A stretch of 64,000 bases of DNA, from NCBI GenBank assembly GCA_037389465.1, contig JAZARR010000214.1:3162001-3226000 (forward strand), given 5' to 3'. The notes under the pieces were generated by a model that saw only the letters and a program-made list of their open reading frames with translations, searched no databases and was not told the DNA's origin. The stretch comes from Baylisascaris procyonis (lineage: Eukaryota > Nematoda > Chromadorea > Rhabditida > Ascarididae). The translations under genes were made by a program, and so were the position numbers. Below, in pieces: positions 24,945 through 37,100 of this stretch (the stretch's first letter is position 1; each line of letters opens with the position of its first letter).

Positions 24945-25155
24945 TTAGGCAGTCATCTGTTTGGATCGTCGAATGATTCTATAGTGCTTTCGACGGCTGT
25001 CCTCCTTCGATCTCGACTTTATAGATCTCCAGAACTGTGCTCTTCGTCCATGGAAATCATCTGCCAGATAAATGCGTTGATGAATACATATATGCCGCCA
25101 AGGATTTAACTGTGTAATTGGTTTCAGTCCTTGCAAGTTGCCGCCGTTAGGTTCC
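24945..25155 (-). CDS. Carboxylesterase terminal exon 10
   Basis: 211 nt including TAA. Acceptor cttgcaactttag. The junction reads KYG-EPNGG, as expected for the family, and the tail has DFHGRRAQFWRSIKSR followed by a basic end. Confidence 0.85.
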
Positions 25156-28100
25156 CTAAAGTTGCAAGATGTAGATGAGCATGGTGCCTGTAAATATTTC
25201 ATCAATTACACTATAACGCCAATTATTTAATGGTTATTGTAACACTATATTTCAGGATATGCGAGCGACTCGTTCGTCTGATTGTATCAACACGCGAACC
25301 ATAGAAAATACGGCGATGAAACGTTATGGGCATAATCAGAGGCGCATACGACATCCTGTCCCCTCCTTCTTTACTGTTGGCCAAATTCACTGCGATTAAT
25401 GGCTATGTGAATTGCGGATCAATTCTGCTTTGCAATCGGTCGAGTGCTTTCCGAAGGTAAGGATTTGCACAACCGGTCGGATTCAAGCGAAATCTGACTA
25501 CTAGAGATGCTCACATTCTCTATGAATGTTAAGGCATCTTCTTAGCTACTCAGATCAAATAAACAAGCACATATTTTTATGAGAATCCACTCCGTAATTT
25601 CCGCTTACCCTTCGACAACAAAGAAATATTGCAGAAAATGTTTTCAAAAATAAGAAATAATTTTCGACATTTTCTCCTCGATGAAGGGCAACAAAGAAAC
25701 TGTTTGGAGCAATAAAAGGCAACCGCAGAGAGTTTTAAGTTCTGAATTCAGAACGGCCTGGAAGAGCATTTCCAAAAGTCTAAGCGAGAACAAAAGACAG
25801 TGCTGGAAGCGAAAAAAAACCTTTTTATGCAACTTCATTCTTAAATCAAAATTTAAACTCTGCCTTTTGGCCTGTTCTCATTGGTTTAATCAGTTTGATT
25901 CCTATTTTTCGATTCTTTTTTAGTTAGTTTTATTTCCTTAATTCACTAATGCTCTTTAAAATTGAACATTTGATATAGATACTGAAATGAAGAGAAGATA
26001 AATAAAGTCTATTAGAAATTGTGGAGGTTAGCAAACGTTTTATTAGATCTATTAGATCAATTAAATTTATGAAAAAAAAATATTTCTTTTGAAGGAAGAA
26101 CTCATAAGATGCAGAAAATATTCTTCGTCTACTTTTTCTTCTCACCTCTAAACAATCAGTAATCATTTCTGTCGTTGGCCACATTTCCGTCAGAAAAACC
26201 CCTCGTTTATACCCAGAATAAATTGCACCAAGCAACGTTCCTGTTATATTTGTGATATTTTAGCATTCGTACTTTTGTTTTGGCATATATATTTTGGTGC
26301 ACTTATAGAAATCATCTAGTAATAAAGCGTATCAGACGCATCATAGCTATATGACTCGAGGTGCAAAAACGACTGATGTATTTGTTCATGACCGAGTTGT
26401 GATTGATCTAATCACGTGTTCACTATGCATAAGACATCCCTCCTTTATGGAAAATAGTAGCACATTGTTCTACAGAACGGGAGCCTTCAATGAATTTGCA
26501 AGTGTGTCACAAAAATCTAAGAAGTATTCCCCCTCCCCACATTAAAATCCTACCAGCAGCTGCTATTTTTGGTAGGCACTCAAATTTGCAACTTCATCCC
26601 ATCCATTCTTCTCAAAAAGCTCTTTTCGCGCTGCATGACTGATCATAAAGCACCGATAATATGCACTTTCTGGGAAGTGCTGAAATTCATATGCTGTTAT
26701 AGAAATCCCGAAACGATTTAACCCCTTTCTTTTGATGTGTCTATTATTAACTATCTAACCAGTAATAAACACGGATCGTGCTTTGCCGGCTTATGGCAAC
26801 TGAAAAATTATTATGAGATGGCAATGACATTGAATTTTGTCATTGTGAGGGTCATTCCAATGCAGCGCTACGTGGTTAAATTGCACTTTCTTTGCGCGCT
26901 CTATGTTTCCCGTTAATCTTCGCTGGATTGTCTATGTTGACATGTATCTCATACTTCTTCTTTGCAGCTACCTCCAAATTCCGCCGTTTTATGGTGCCCT
27001 TTCCTGCCAGATGGGCAATGATGAGGCATAACGCTCTCTCTAGCAACCATTATTTGCGCTGCAGCAAATGGGGCAATGATGAGTAAATACCTCTCCAGTT
27101 TCCACATTGCGAAACACTGACAAATGAAATTTGACTCGTGAATGAAATTCCACATTTCTTAAATACACTGTAGAAGTGAGATCAAGGAGAACGAAGTTAA
27201 CGTCGTAAAAGGAAGAAGCAATTTTTATCAAATCCACAACTTGTTACGCTACTATTTTTCATTTCCATTATGGTTTTCTTTCAAGTTGCTGATGCGAGAA
27301 CGGGAAAAGATGACTCAGAATATTGGTGCAATCTTATTATTAAAATGCGGCTGCAAACATAGCGATCAGCCGCAATATCTGATAGGGAAGGAGCACATTT
27401 TTGAGGCTCTTTGTTTGTGCTTTCAAATGGGGCATTGTCAATGGTGAGGATTTACCGAGCAATGTTCTCTAAGACCCCGATCTAGTACCATGGGTTATAA
27501 ATTTGCTGGAAATTCTCGAGAGAAGAGACTTTGTCGTGAAGTCCCGTTATAAAATGTTGCCGTAATATTTTCCATAGTTTTGACAAGATGCAATACGCAA
27601 TATGCAACATTCTTGACGTGTGAAAGCAGGCAGCAGGATGGGGGTCGTGATGTAGCAAAGGGCTGTATTGAGCAATGAAGAGGACTACCGGAAAGACGAG
27701 TAAATTTTTCTGAATCCAAATGTAGAAAGAAGAGGAAGATGCGTCTACTTCGAAGGGGCGTTTATTTAAACGATAGAATACAGAGGAAGCATTCTGAATT
27801 TTTCTACGTAGCTGAGAAAAAGAAGTGTGAAATTGAATGGAATAAAAACTAGCGAAAAGTTGTATCAGGAACAGCAAGCTTCTAGTATTCAGGAAGAGTC
27901 CGATTATGATGCAACGCGGAACATAGACAGTTTCAGAGTTACAGACATGTCTCGCCTATGCAGGTGTGAGAAATTCCAAGTTTTTCGACAGATGTATAGC
28001 AATGGGCAAATTTCTCGTGCGAAGGATTAGCACTTTTGGAATGGCGATCAGATGTGAGATCAATTGAGGTTTGGAAAAGTAAGTGGATGGCAAATGGAAG

Positions 28101-31100
28101 AGTAGGTTTTGGGGGTTGAAAGCTGTTGGGCATAATTTTCACCTTTTTTCTTATTTAATTTTGGCGTGAGTGTTAATTATTCACCATTTTCACTTTGGCT
28201 TTGATCAGGTTGTACAGGGTTGGTTTTCTTTTGCATCGAACAGAAGGATACTATAGTTCTCACCGAACCTTCAAATCAAGACTTGGGCTCAGAGAGTTAC
28301 ATGTGTCTACCGAGGCCTTCCAGAAATCGCTAATAATTTTTCGCTCATAAACTGGTAGGCTGACAAAGCGATGAGCTGATCGGACTGAATTCCTCGGCGT
28401 ACAGCTTTCTTAGATCAATGCTCATGCGCATCAAATTTCACTCGGATTTTACGAGAACTGCCGTGAAAAATGCTACAAAAATATACCGACATGTCTGTAT
28501 GTACAGATACAAACACACGTTCAAACAAACATATGCATGCTTGAGCATCCGAGCAAGTGGAGAGACTTGCGTTCTATCTAAAATGGGAAAAAACAAAAAG
28601 AAATGACTCTGCCTAATATATGACATTACCTAACAGATCGAGAGCTGGCTAAATTTTCGAGCGTATGGCAAAAGATTTGTCTGTCTCTCTCCCACAACCA
28701 ACGCAAACCCGCCGCCCAATGTGAGCGATGTGACACCGCAAACCAGCGTGAAGGGAGTTGACTAGGCGCACATCAACTGGAACCTAAGTTGAGGAGGAAG
28801 CGGTAGGGTGTGAGGGGTTGTGGCGATTGCTAGGAGTGTGGTTGCTTTTGGGGTGTGTTGTAGATGGTTTTTTCTGTGACGACGTGAGCATATGCAACGG
28901 AGCCAAGCATCTACTTTGGCGTGACGATTTTTGACGACTGCAGTTTTATGAGGCCAGGCTGAGATCACTTAAGTATTTTTTAATGAAGTGGAATTAAAAG
29001 ATATAACTCGTATCATGAGAGCTTTTCTTATTCCGAAACTTTCCAACTAGTGATCCCTTTCAAAAGCTGTCGATACCTAGAAACGCACTTACGGGTGCAT
29101 TTTGTCGTAGAATAAGCCGGTTGCGTTTTGAAAAGAACTTTAAATGAGAAAATTTGAATTTTGGCAACGTGAGAATGGAAAATGATAGTCATGTGGGAAA
29201 GTGGCCAATTTTTGAGTACTATAGCTGCATTTTTGGGCGAAATGACAGAGCACGTGTTTTCATGAGCGTGTTACTTACATGAAACTATAGCAATCGTTTG
29301 AAGTTGGTCTCTAATCAGTAATGTTTCATCAACAACAGCAACAATTCTCCGATTATCTTCAATGAAAATCGGAAAATAGATATACCCGTATTTGGCGCAA
29401 TTCGTAAATAGCGTTGTGAAATTTTCAAGTACATCAATATCGGCATCAGATGGATTGAAATTCGCCAAGATTCCTTTGCCGAATAAGTAAGGCAATTCGA
29501 CACAATGAGTCGCTCCTAAAACCAAAAGTCTTGGTAGACTGGGCACGCCACAGCATTTAAAATAAACTTTGAAGCAATCGTTAACGTGCCTTAATATGTA
29601 AGAAAATAGATGCATTACGATTCAGGCAATGCGTAACTGTTCCCTGCTAGCAACCTTTTAATAGGATTAATGGGTGTTCTGAGGAGAAAAATGGGATTCA
29701 ATTGCTTTTTTGCCGTTCCTCTATATCTACTATTGCAATGAATTTTCTGTATCGTTAACACTCACAAATTATCGTAGCTTCTTCATTAAAATGTGTATTT
29801 CTTGCTCCGTATAACCATTGTACTATTTCGTTTAACTTAATATGTAATCATTGTTATTTCTTCATTAAAATGCTATCAAAATATAAGCACTGTTGTTGTT
29901 ATAGAAGGCCCCTATTGATATCAAATTTACTATTAGAGTCAATTGTTCTCTGAAAGATTCACAGCTATGTACAACGTTGAAATATTGTTGGCTAAGCGCC
30001 CATACTCTTCATTATCTCGGTCGATGTAATCAATGTAAGGCTGTAATTGTTCAGCGCGAGTCTCTATTATGTTAGCTGCATGGCATATGATTTCTTGAAA
30101 TGTATGCTCTTTTTTTTTGCAAACATCCGTTAAGAACAATGGTCACTGGGATTGCTCATAAATATTATATGGCACACACCTGGCAGTATCCTGTTGGTAG
30201 CTGCAAACCGTCACTCACCCCGTGCAGTTATTGCCACAAAGATACAACGAGACAACCTTTTGATTGATGCCTTCCAATCAGCTGTGAATCTCATAAAGTG
30301 ATTTTTGATCTCATTTAAAGCTCAAATGTGAAACACATAAAGCTTGTAAAGATTTTTGAGGGGTCATCATGGTGATCGTCGTGATTTAAATATCAACGCC
30401 AGGTTTGAGAGTGGGATCGATGCAACAGCACAGAATAGTGACAGGTATATAAGATGTATCGATGAAGGGAACAGCGACATTAGCACTTCTTATTGAGTAA
30501 ATGAACGTCAAATAGTCCATAAATGCCCACCATGGAAAGGTAGCAACCATCCGAAGCAACCGAGTCCACTAGAGGTGAAATATTTGAAATTATAGAGGTA
30601 GACGGTATGACCCGCACTCATCATCTCAACAGCGCAATTGTGTGTCGCATTCGTTACCAACAGATCACTCGACATCTGAAATATTTTCAAATCGCAATCG
30701 TCACTAACAACAGCAAGAATAACGAAAATCTGGATATAGTTATAGCAAACGTTAATTTGAACGTACAACAAAGAAATTTTTCCCCAAATTGTTGCTCTGT
30801 CAACATGAAATTTTGTTCCTTCGTATATTCTGTTTTGACTATTAAAAATAACTGATATCTAAAATCCGCTTTGAATAGAACATCAAATATATATTTGGAT
30901 TTTAAGCAACACGGCGTTACTATTGAAAAATTTTTCAATGTGTCTATCTATACTAAAAGTTGTCGAATCTACTGCATTGTTCACACGCAAAGAAATCCTC
31001 CACGTATCTATGGTATACAGACGGTGGTTTCCTCTCTGCTTGTTCTCAGGAGACGACTGTAGGCACAGTAACGCTTTGGGAATTATATCACGCTTGATGT

Positions 31101-34100
31101 CATTTATAAAGATGAGCTTTGAATGACTGTCATTGGTTGAAGAAGGGTTTAGTGCTTGTTATTAATTATATTAACGGATTGTAATAAACAACACGGTCAC
31201 CAAGCACATGGACCGCGTCAGAGCAAATCACCACAAAGGAAGAACAAAAAAGAAAATGCAAGCGATGAACGAAAATACAGGAAAGAGGAAAAGAAACAAA
31301 AAAAGTATGAATGACTGCTGTAGAATTATGTGATTAAAAGGAAGAGAGATCAATAGGAAGCAGGAAAGTGAGTCGACACGGGGAGTGAGAATTATTACCT
31401 CAACGACGCGCTCACCTGCCTATTCTATAGATGAATAACAAATCGAGAAAAAGTGCAAACTATCATTGGAGAGCGCTGTTATTAGCAGATAACCGATGTT
31501 AACTAAGTTAGAACGTACCCTCATAAGACTGCGCACAATGGCCTCTTGAGAAGTATTACTTCCAACATAGATTTCACGAGCTTGTTTCCTCAACTTCGGT
31601 GCATCAAAGTAGTTACAGTCAGAAATCTTCTCATTCAATAATCGCTCCAGTGATTCCGAATACGGCTTGATTTTCTTCAGTGGTGCTGCAGATGAGGACT
31701 TTCAATGAAGAGAAACAATTACAATAGATGCAATATACGTGGCGTCACAAGTAGCTTAACACTCACCCTGAGAGGAAAATCTCGAAAAACCTAGCTGGCA
31801 AACCGAGTTGTTTTCTTTCTGTTCTTCGTCAGGACTACCTTTCATGTCCCCATTACTAATGAAATACATAGATGATGTAGCTTGAAGTACATTACAGTGC
31901 TATCGAAAATCTGCATGCTTCACATACTAAACGCATTTTATTCAGTCAGTGAGAAAGTCGAAAAAGATAGGCGTCCCTCAGACACATCTGTTCTAAATCA
32001 TCGCCATATACGGCACTAGTCACATGGAGGGATAATGAGCAGAACTGAAAAAATTGCATAATATTTCCCAATAACATAGAAATTTCACCTCTCTATGAAT
32101 TGCTGAGAAAGCAGGAGCGGATAAGTGAGCAGGTGAAAAGTAGTCATCTGATCAATCAATATTGTAAATGCTACTGAACAATATAACTTACGATAAAGCA
32201 TACATATTTTAGTGGTAGCATAAACTCATGGAAATCTTTAACAACGAGCTCGTTTCTATAACCCAACCGCATGTCAAATACTTCCAACTTTTCGCAAACA
32301 TTCAAATGTTCGCGAATCTCCAAATTGATGAATGAACTTGAAAACGATAAAAGAGGTTAGCCCTTGCAATATATTGTGACCAATGAATTTTGACCGTTAA
32401 CGAGTTGAAGCTATTGGATGAGCATCTGCACACTTGTACGAATAGACATCAGCCGGCGTCTCGACTCAAGGAATGCGAATTTGTAGATGTGCAGAAAGCG
32501 ATTTTTATAAAAATTTGTACCGGCGCCAACATATGAATGAATAATTGCACGTTTTATTAATTATTTACAGTTTAAATAAATGATTGATCTAGTACAGGGA
32601 ACTATAACAACACAATCTCTTTTAACGCTTTTCTATCTACTCCCATATGTTTTAAGCCGACCAACTGTAAAGGGAACTTTATGCATCTATTTGTGCACAA
32701 TTGAAAGCTGTTTTTGAATTTTACGACTTAAATTAATATTATCAATAATTGGGGATGGAGAGGGGTAAGATTACCAGGCCAACCGACGTACATCCGTAAG
32801 TACGGACATTATAGTCATGATCCGTTCTGCGAACGCAAATTTGTAAGGCGGGTAATAATGTGAAGACATGCGCCAGTGATGAAGTTATGAAAAAACTTAT
32901 GTGAATATTGCAGGAAATTAGTGAGAACAAGTGAGAATTAAGCAGCAAATAAGTGATCAAGAGCTCGGCTAATATGTTTTAAAATATATTGCTTTATTTG
33001 CTTATCTGAGGATGAAGCTAATACTACTTGATAGCCTTGTTAATATGCAAATTCGATTGAAAACTGACTGGCTGATGCTAATTTAGCAAGTGGATAGACG
33101 ATTGTGTGCGCATATGGACGGTCAGATAGCAGCGACTGCTGGCTGATTCAGCCGCACTGTAAACTGTAAACGCCGCTTGGTACTGCCACTGCTAGTTATA
33201 TCCTGCAGTGACTGAATCAATTTTAAAACCCCGAAAATAATGAAATGAAATTGCTGACCAAATAGAAGGGCTTCATATTCGGTGACCCCAATCATCCAAA
33301 CCTTCCTTGGCACCTTTCTGCGTAGTTCTTCAATGGGCTCCGGAATGAAGTCTCCGTCGACGACAGGCACGATGTCTAACTCCTCTGAGTTTGTCCCGAA
33401 GCCAGGTTTGCCATCGAAACTGACCTCGAGAGCAGAAACCGGCTGATGGCGAAGGAAATCCATTAGACTCGCATTCTTTTCAATCTCCTTTCCTCAAAGA
33501 ATTTATTTCAGCAATCAGTGTAAAATACTCTCTATACTCTCTAAACTACTCCTGGACAACACATCTGTCATGATCGTTCCACTTATCGGTACAAGATTGG
33601 CGCTACGAAAACCGTAAAGTTTTTTGTAATGGATGCAGGATATAATCGTGCCTAAAATTTATCAAGAATTGTTTGCATGCAGTAAAATGCATGAGGTAAG
33701 AGCATTACCTTCCGGTTCCACCCATCCTAAGACCTCGGCGTGTGCTCGTATTGTGTTTCGGACGTGCACTGTATCTCGAACAGCCCAACTGCACGATGCA
33801 TTTCCGCTCATTGGAATCACCTTGTTAAACAGATCTGAATAGGTATCTTTGCTATTCGCATTGAAAATTCTATTAGAGAACTGCTAACGCCCTTTATAAT
33901 CATAAAATAAGCGCTAGAATCGGAAACTGAGCTCTTCCACAAAAGAGGCTCATTTTCATACCTTGAAAAAGCGTCAGTGTATTATCAGCTACTACTTTCA
34001 TGAAATTTTCGAATAATTCTTAATGAAATTATGCGTTATAATGGGTTTCGAAGTTTTAAACTTCGAAATTTTGAACTCGTCCGATAAATACATCTGAAAA

Positions 34101-37100
34101 TGCTTTTGCATTATGAAGATATTTTAAAACAGCATTGGATATGATACCATAGGGGCTATGAAACGTTGGATAATTGCTTACTAAATTATGCGATCTTAAG
34201 CGCTGAAATCGAATAATGTTCTTTATTCTGTTACTAGTCTTTCGCACTATTGAGCACTTCTGTTTCTTTCAGGTAGGGAGTTTTCAAAGAACGTATACAA
34301 GGAACCTTTGCACATGTGTTGGTTGTACATCTAACGATATGATTTTCTGATGGCTGACTCACCTCTGGAATAGGGCGATAAAGCCAGAATATCAGCACAT
34401 ACGCCACCGGCACTCTGTCCGAAGACAGTAATATTGTCAGGATCGCCGCCAAAAAATGATATGTTCTCTTTGACCCATCTGAGTGCAGCAGTTTGATCTC
34501 GTAGACCCAGATTCGAGACGCAGTTTTCGTCACCTGTTGCAGAGAAACCAAAAAGACCTAGCCGATATTGCAGAGTCACAACGACCACGTCTTTAGCACA
34601 CAAATACCTGCAAGCTAAACTTTAACTATCGTCGTAGGCATCTAGTAAACCGTGAAGAAATCTCTCTAGGCTGCAGTTGTAAAATATATGAGGTGGCAGC
34701 TAAAATTCTTGTGCCCTCTTGCTCAGAAATATGTTTCATTTTCAAAGCAATACCGCAACTCCTGTCTTCTCAATATGTAACTTTAGAGCACGAAGTATAA
34801 TGAAAAAGGTGTGCAATAACGTATGCGCAGCATTGTTTGAGAATGCTGATGCAACTGAAGTAGCATTCCGACACAATTAAAGTCTCGTGAAGCATGAACA
34901 GACGGGTAACATGGTGTAGTGCGTATTCAAATTGAACGCAATGCATTTTTCATTTGATGCCGTATAAAGCTAGTGAACAGGAAGGAACTACAGTCAGATT
35001 CGCAGAAGCAAAAGAACAATGGTCGTAACAGAATTTGATCCCTGCCGTGACCGGAACCGGATTTAACCTCCGACCATGCGGAGATGGTTTAAAGCCTGCC
35101 TTTGCCCCCATCTGAACTACTGGCTTTGATTCACCTAGGAACGGAAAAAGTTAATCCATGGAGATTACAGATATGCAGCCGCTATGTATCACTGCTAACA
35201 TGGCATTTGATGAAGATCACAAACCCTTAAAGCAATGAAAACAGTTGAAAAACACCTCACTTGCAAATACCATAGTCACCATAGTTCGCAGATGAGTGAA
35301 TCACGAAAGCACCGCCGTGTATCCAAACCAGAGTGGCCCTTCCATTCTCCTCAAATCACTTAAGAATCCAGTTCATGTTGAAGTTATATCTCATTCAACG
35401 ATGACTTTTGACAAATTTCTTATTAGGAGACTCAGTAGGCAATAATCTTGGAAGTAATACTCCAAACATTCTTATAAATATTTTTGAAAGAAACAGTGCT
35501 CAGCTGGTTATGATCTACAACTCGGAGGTATATGAGCACAGCATGATGGATGGGGCGAACAGACAAGCATATCTGTAAAGGAAAATTGTACAGGCTACCT
35601 AACGGAGACGGCATGAAACGTTATACGCATAAACCTTCGAATTGCTTGAACTCTACTCAGCTGCTTTAAAATTCGTTCAAAAATTCAAATCCGCTGCTTC
35701 CGTCAACAAAAAGGAGGATGTTATTTTCCTCACCAATTTTTGGCAGCCTTCTAAGTTTAGCATTCAACGCATCCACAGTTTTAAATTAAGACGAGGTGAT
35801 AAAGTTGGTATTGATGAAAAAAGGAGAATTGAAACCTGGTCAGGTGGCACCTCCCAATCGGGTGCAAAAACATTTAAATACAGGCAATCTTCACTTTTTG
35901 GCACCGGGTTTGATAACCGCTCAAAAAGCATGTCGACTTGAGGCGCTCTTGGTCCATGCATCGTACATTCCCGAACACCGCTCCACTTCTTTGGTGGCTG
36001 CGCCATCTGAAGAAAATCTTTTTTGAAGCTCATGAAACAATTTTTTAAAGCATTCGCTTACTCCCAGGTACAATTGGAATAGGAAGTTACTCGATTTTTA
36101 ATCTTTTTCCCATTTACAGCTTGCTAAACTCAAAGGCTACTTGGCTTTCTCCGCAACGATGAGCACCATTAGTTAATCGTATACGGTGTACTGTCTTTAT
36201 TAAAATCCAAAATATTAGATTCAGTGGCCCTTTAGACAGGTTGCTTTCAGGCTCGCCAACGCAGGACGGTTATTCGTAATTATCGTTGAAGGTACATCTG
36301 GTAACCGATCAGGTTTTCTTTCCACTTATAACTGACTGAAGGCGACTGCCGGGATTTCGACTTCAATCGAAAAGCAATTGTCAGATATTCGGATGTTTTT
36401 TGGTCGATGAAAACCGAATGAACTTCTGGTTTCAAAGTTCCGTTGAACGATATTTATCGGAAGGATAGTATGACATTTTGTTTAGTCGGCATACTGGCGC
36501 TTCAAATAGCCTCGAGTGAACTAAATCTCAAATCTAAAAATAAAAACAAATTGAACGACATGGCATACGTATGAGTTAACATTCACAGGGCAGTGCATAG
36601 TTACAAAGTAGTAAGTCTAGTGAAAACAAGTAAAAATGAGAATAAAATACAAAGCGTAATATTGGGGATAGGGGCGGGGTGGGGGGGGGGGAGACACAAT
36701 GCCTATTCTTTTATTCGAGATATGAAGGTAAATAGTTCTAGTAATAGAGATAGGAATTTTCTTTTGAAGACTCGGAATCATTCTATTTTTGGTACATACA
36801 GAATTCATGTGTTATTACTCTGTTTGATATAAATTGTTTATATATGTTTAGTGTGCATCTACTAACAGTGAGCTTAAAGGATTTTGCCAACGAGTGCGGC
36901 CATTTATGAGGAATAATTCGATGAATTCATTATAGGGGAGGTTAGTATTTTCACAAACAATATTTTAGGCGATATAAAGCTCAAAGAAGAAACAAACCAC
37001 TTCAGAGAATCTGCAAACCTAGAGATTTCAGTTCTTTGCGTGTAGCTTTGAGTCGCAAATGATCAAGCATATTGCCTTCTGAATAATTGAAGGTTGGAAC

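Noticed and set aside
27482..27877. 131-codon minus frame in esterase intron 9
   Set aside because: A second frame competes, no domain is recognised and the position is intronic.
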